Shown: in pieces, positions 15,117 through 17,636 of the stretch
How positions within the stretch are numbered: position 1 is the first letter of the stretch
Layout of the letters: each line of letters starts with the position of its first letter
Source of the DNA: Candidatus Subteraquimicrobium carltonvillense
GTDB taxonomy: Bacteria > Actinomycetota > Aquicultoria > Subteraquimicrobiales > Subteraquimicrobiaceae
Direction of reading: 5' to 3'
Assembly: GCA_002339355.1 (NCBI GenBank)
Contig: DDKQ01000089.1
Location: forward strand, 22,292-39,927
Length of the DNA stretch: 17,636 nt
Position numbers and translations under genes: made by a program
Notes under the pieces: generated by a model
What the model saw: the letters and a program-made list of their open reading frames with translations, nothing else
Databases searched by the model: none
What the model was told of the DNA's origin: nothing

Positions 15117-15295
15117 TGTCGGAGCCTCGCCTATGAAAACTTCTTAAGCATTCTCAAAGTTTTGTAGCGAGGCGAGACGCGAGCGGCCCCGTAAAGCTCG
15201 TTTCACTCGCCAACGGGGGTAAACGGCCGTAACTGCGCCTGCCCCGTGGGCACGATAGTGCCTTTTTGGGGTGTTTTCGGAGCACTTCACCCCGA
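15117..15295 (+). ncRNA. Candidate structured RNA or mobile-element end (GC-rich foldable block)
   Basis: A block of about 180 bp, much richer in GC than its surroundings, is dense in base-pairing arms. Stem 1 pairs GCCTCGC (15124-15130) with GCGAGGC (15167-15173) and AAAACTT (15136-15142) with AAGTTTT (15157-15163). Stem 2 nests GGCGAG/CTCGCC (15171-15176 with 15206-15211) around CGAGC/GCTCG (15180-15184 with 15196-15200). The loop CCCCGT (15187-15192) is complementary to ACGGGG (15213-15218) immediately after the stem, an H-type pseudoknot. Two further hairpins follow (GGCAC/GTGCC and GGGGTG/CACCCC). The U-tract after GTGCC favours the plus strand, but a leader RNA on the minus strand is possible. 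It matches no RNA class I can name; a TnpB-type guide RNA scaffold or other IS end is one hypothesis. Confidence 0.4.
15242..15271 (+). terminator. Possible intrinsic terminator hairpin
   Basis: On the plus strand GGCAC (15249-15253), loop GATA and GTGCC (15258-15262) are followed by five T residues. CCCC (15242-15245) can also pair with GGGG (15268-15271). No annotated plus-strand gene ends here, so the hairpin would end a transcript from the structured block itself. Confidence 0.35.
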
Positions 15296-15366
15296 CCATA
15301 GTGTTAACCCATCTTGTTAATAATACACCTGAAATATATTGAAACGGTAAAGATAATTTTAAGGTG

Positions 15367-17220
15367 CTATTTAGCTCTGTAGACCATGACCGCCGTTTGG
15401 TCTCTCCTCACCAATTCCTCTGGACCGAACCTTCCGTTGGGAGGGGGTTTGTAGCCCTTGACGATGCCCTTCTCATAGGCCGTCTCGATGTACTGCCAAG
15501 CCCAGTGGTTTGAAGAAACATCGGTGAAGTATCCTTGATATTGGGTATTTAGAGAGATTCCAAGACCTCTCACCAGCATGGTGGCAAGCTGAGCTCTGGT
15601 GGCAAAATCCTCGGGACCAAATCTCCCGTTGGGAGGGGGCTTGTAGCCCTTGACGATGCCCTTCTCATAGGCTGTCTCTACATATTGCCAACGCCAGTCG
15701 CCGGGTGGAACATCGGTGAAATATCCCTGATATCGGGTGTTTAGGGGGAGTCCCAGGGAGTTCACGAGCATCTTGGTGAACTGGGACCTGGTGACGGGAT
15801 TCGCCGGGCGGAAGTAGCCATCAGAGTAGCCCGAGATTATTCCCTGCTGGGCTATACTTTCGATTTCGTTATACGCCCAAAAATCCCTGAGAACATCACG
15901 GAAGCGCGTGCTGAGACTATCTATGAAATCCCTGATGGCTCCCTCAAAGGCCGTGTCTTTGATGTTATAAAATGGTTCCCTCCGCTCTCCATCCCAAGTA
16001 TAAGGGGCTATTATGTGAGCACCATGCTTGTATGCCACCTTTAGAGCACTTAGGCATCGATTGTAATGATCCGTCCAGTTGTAATGAGGGGAGCTAGGGT
16101 CATGAATTGTGGGCAGACTCGGGTTAAATTCAAAGATGCCCCAGTTTGGACTCAAGCCTCGAGCGGAGGCAAATAGAGCTTCGTCAAAACATACTTTTTG
16201 GAGGGTAGTGATTCCCAACGAACCTTCATTGACCCTCGCCGTATCCAGAGTACTGCACAAAATGTAGCGCATCCAGTAAGTATTGTCGGTGCGCACGGTT
16301 TGATGGGTAAATATCCTTGAGGCGGGAAGACCCGTCTCCCTTATCCAATCAACTTCTCTTTGTACTTCAAGATATACGAGCCCAATCCTGAAATTGGTCC
16401 ATTCCTCCCAAAGGGGATTTCCCACCAAAGGGTTTCCCCTTGGGGGGACAACCTCATCCCAGCTCTTAAAATTGGTCCCCATAGCCTGATTGAATGCATT
16501 CAGATTGTCCTTGAAACGCTCATCTCTCTCAAATTGCCTAAATTCGGATATCGTATCGGGATTATAATCGGTGATGAAGAAGGGACTCATGAAAATCTCG
16601 GGGTCTATAGTAACAGCGATTAAAATATCGGGGTTCTCTTGGTAAAATTGGGCAACCACTTGGGCTGCAGCCTGAAGGTTTCTCTTCCTGTAACGTTTCC
16701 TCACTTCCGCTCTGGAACCCCAATTATTGTAGGTCAATAAGCGCTTGAGCGTGTTCCGATTCGATCCTATTTCATCATCTTTAGGAACCTCACTCTTGTC
16801 CGTCCATTGGCAATGGTAATCATCTTGCTCTAAATGAGAGATAATATCGAACTCTGGATTCGCAAGGTCAGCCCAAGGTCCACCATTGAAGCAGATGACC
16901 ACGGGAAAATTTACATCCTTTGCCAAATTCAGGATATATTTCAGGCGCGAGGGGTCGAATTCAAAGTCATTCGCTCTCCCCTTGGTCTCGCCCATATAAT
17001 AACAGCAGTCTAAAAAACCGGTTCTTGTATAGTATTTTCCAGTACCCAATCTCGTCTTCATATCCATAAGCCTCTGACGAGCGGATTCATAGTCTCCCGG
17101 GATACCACAGGTAGGCGTGATATAGAAAGTGTTCTCGTAAGAAGCAGCTCCAGCGGATCCCGGAAGTAGTATCAACAAGATTGAAATTGTGAGTGCTAAA
17201 GCAGCTATTCTTTTCAGCAT
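15367..17220 (-). CDS. Secreted SLH-anchored protein with putative TIM-barrel glycoside hydrolase domain
   Basis: This 617-residue protein has a signal peptide (MLKR, hydrophobic core, cleavage after about residue 25 at SAGA/A). A 400-residue N-terminal region looks like a (beta/alpha)8 hydrolase: VVICFNGGPWADLANPEF, ILIAVTIDPEIFMSPFF with Glu208 at a strand end, WEEWTNFRIGLVYLEVQ, RIFTHQTVR, NWGIFEFNPSLP with Glu364, and HIIAPYTWDG. The two glutamates, about 156 residues apart, are candidate acid/base and nucleophile of a clan GH-A-like enzyme. I cannot name a family. Three SLH domains follow from residue 440 (FRDVLRDFWAY), about 501 and about 565, and end the protein. It probably acts at the cell surface, tethered to the glycan made by the adjacent operon. 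The gene is separated from that operon by the structured intergenic block. The Shine-Dalgarno match (GGGGGG about 11 nt before ATG) is weak. Confidence 0.85.
   Translation of the reverse strand: MLKRIAALALTISILLILLPGSAGAASYENTFYITPTCGIPGDYESARQRLMDMKTRLGTGKYYTRTGFLDCCYYMGETKGRANDFEFDPSRLKYILNLAKDVNFPVVICFNGGPWADLANPEFDIISHLEQDDYHCQWTDKSEVPKDDEIGSNRNTLKRLLTYNNWGSRAEVRKRYRKRNLQAAAQVVAQFYQENPDILIAVTIDPEIFMSPFFITDYNPDTISEFRQFERDERFKDNLNAFNQAMGTNFKSWDEVVPPRGNPLVGNPLWEEWTNFRIGLVYLEVQREVDWIRETGLPASRIFTHQTVRTDNTYWMRYILCSTLDTARVNEGSLGITTLQKVCFDEALFASARGLSPNWGIFEFNPSLPTIHDPSSPHYNWTDHYNRCLSALKVAYKHGAHIIAPYTWDGERREPFYNIKDTAFEGAIRDFIDSLSTRFRDVLRDFWAYNEIESIAQQGIISGYSDGYFRPANPVTRSQFTKMLVNSLGLPLNTRYQGYFTDVPPGDWRWQYVETAYEKGIVKGYKPPPNGRFGPEDFATRAQLATMLVRGLGISLNTQYQGYFTDVSSNHWAWQYIETAYEKGIVKGYKPPPNGRFGPEELVRRDQTAVMVYRAK
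15434..15672 (-). repeat. Near-identical DNA segments in SLH domains 2 and 3
   Basis: Bases 15434-15480 and 15626-15672 agree at 46 of 47 positions with a period of 192 bp (64 codons). They encode AYEKGIVKGYKPPPNGR. Both copies share the unusual KPPPNG insertion, so one SLH domain has recently overwritten the other or arisen from it. Confidence 0.85.
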
Positions 17221-17352
17221 TTTCTCGATAACCCCCCTAATTAATTTATAATACCCATTCCATTCTTATACTCGGAAAAGTTGTCCCTCTTCTAAAGCTT
17301 ATGTTTTTTGATATTACAATTTTCTAAGATCATAAACAAGCCCCCACAAAGA
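17221..17352 (-). other. AT-rich upstream region of the SLH hydrolase gene
   Basis: No gene is visible. On the minus strand there are AT-rich candidate -10 sequences (TATTAT near 17250 and TATAAG near 17268), but no -35 close to consensus at 17 bp. It presumably holds the promoter of the SLH hydrolase gene. Confidence 0.3.
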
Positions 17353-17377
17353 ACTATGGAGCTTAAAACTCCATAGT
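17353..17377 (-). terminator. Inverted repeat, probable terminator of the right-edge gene
   Basis: ACTATGGAG (17353-17361) and CTCCATAGT (17369-17377) form a perfect 9-bp stem with a seven-base loop. On the minus strand it lies 67 bases downstream of the stop codon of the right-edge SLH gene and is followed by TTCTTTG, a weak U-rich tail. Confidence 0.5.
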
Positions 17378-17444
17378 CCATATAATATTCATTTAAATAT
17401 GTGATCTCATAAATGGTTGGCTATATTTGGTCAACTCCTGCCTT

Positions 17445-17636
17445 TTATGGTTTGGGAACGCCGGTAACTAGGATGTCATCGATGTACATACCCTCACCTA
17501 CGCCTTCACCATCGGAGTGCCAGCGCCAGTCCAGCGTCGCTAAACCGCCGCAATAGGGAGTTAAGTCGATGATTTCCCTTACCCAGCCAACATCGCCTGA
17601 AGGACCAAATATGGCTCTGTAGATCATAACCGCCGT
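17445..17636 (-). CDS. C-terminal end of an SLH protein with a jelly-roll-like tail (5' partial)
   Basis: The frame is open through the right edge of the window, so only the C-terminus is seen. It begins inside an SLH domain (TAVMIYRAIFGP), closely similar to the end of the SLH protein at the left edge (TAVMIYRAVFGP). Instead of stopping there, about 50 residues follow: GDVGWVREIIDLTPYCGG, then LDWRWHSDGEG, MYIDDILVTG and the end. This resembles the second half of the beta-sandwich (MAM/immune-inhibitor-A-like) domains found on secreted peptidases, which end in Y-I-D-D-I. An SLH triplet is usually the last part of a protein or its first, so the half domain behind it is odd. The in-frame ATG at 17627 is internal to the SLH domain and is not a start. 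Confidence 0.75.
   Translation of the reverse strand, partial: TAVMIYRAIFGPSGDVGWVREIIDLTPYCGGLATLDWRWHSDGEGVGEGMYIDDILVTGVPKP

Noticed and set aside
15215..15235. Similarity to a conserved 23S rRNA stretch (GTAAACGGC...CGTAACT)
   Set aside because: The match is about 15 bases with a three-base gap and does not extend, so it is not an rRNA gene or fragment that can be supported.
1..17636. CRISPR array, tRNA or rRNA genes, phage attachment sites
   Set aside because: No spaced direct-repeat array, cloverleaf or rRNA block was seen anywhere in the window.

Overview
The window looks like chromosomal DNA of a single-membrane (Gram-positive-type) bacterium with an S-layer. The evidence is proteins with triple SLH domains, the cell-wall pyruvyltransferase CsaB, a LytR-CpsA-Psr (LCP) wall-polymer ligase with a LytR_C tail, and a DUF3048 (YerB-like) membrane-anchored protein. 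Taxonomy cannot be fixed by eye; a deep-branching or uncultured Actinomycetota or Bacillota relative is my best guess. Coding density is high and base composition is moderate.

Layout. The left edge (1-1506, +) holds the 3' part of an SLH surface protein with three carboxypeptidase-regulatory-like repeats. It converges, 12 bp apart, on a long minus-strand gene run from 14967 down to 1519. In transcription order the run is: LCP ligase, rfbA, rfbC, rfbB, DUF3048 protein, a 0.3 kb mobile-element scar, rfbD, ABC-2 permease (wzm), ABC ATPase with Wzt C-terminal domain (wzt), csaB, a GT4 glycosyltransferase with a coiled-coil tail, and a GT2-GT4 double glycosyltransferase. To the right lie a 0.4 kb intergenic region with a GC-rich, highly foldable block, then a secreted SLH protein with a TIM-barrel-like hydrolase domain (15367-17220, -). 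At the right edge is the 3' end of a third SLH protein (-).

How the genes work together (inference from family knowledge). RfbABCD make dTDP-L-rhamnose. The glycosyltransferases build a rhamnose-containing glycan on a lipid carrier, CsaB adds pyruvate ketals, Wzm/Wzt export the chain, and the LCP protein attaches it to peptidoglycan. Pyruvylated secondary wall polymer is the known ligand of SLH domains, and three SLH proteins flank the operon. The window therefore reads as an S-layer anchoring island: ligand synthesis, export and attachment in the middle, clients on both sides.

The least expected content is non-canonical. A start-less remnant of an IS200-like/REP-associated tyrosine transposase sits inside the operon between the DUF3048 gene and rfbD. 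It is bracketed by a 15-bp inverted repeat with REP-like hairpins. One repeat supplies the ribosome binding site of rfbD and the other encodes the last residues of the DUF3048 protein. A further perfect palindrome encodes the last residues of RfbD. Separately, the block at 15117-15295 can form nested stems, an H-type pseudoknot and a U-tailed hairpin.
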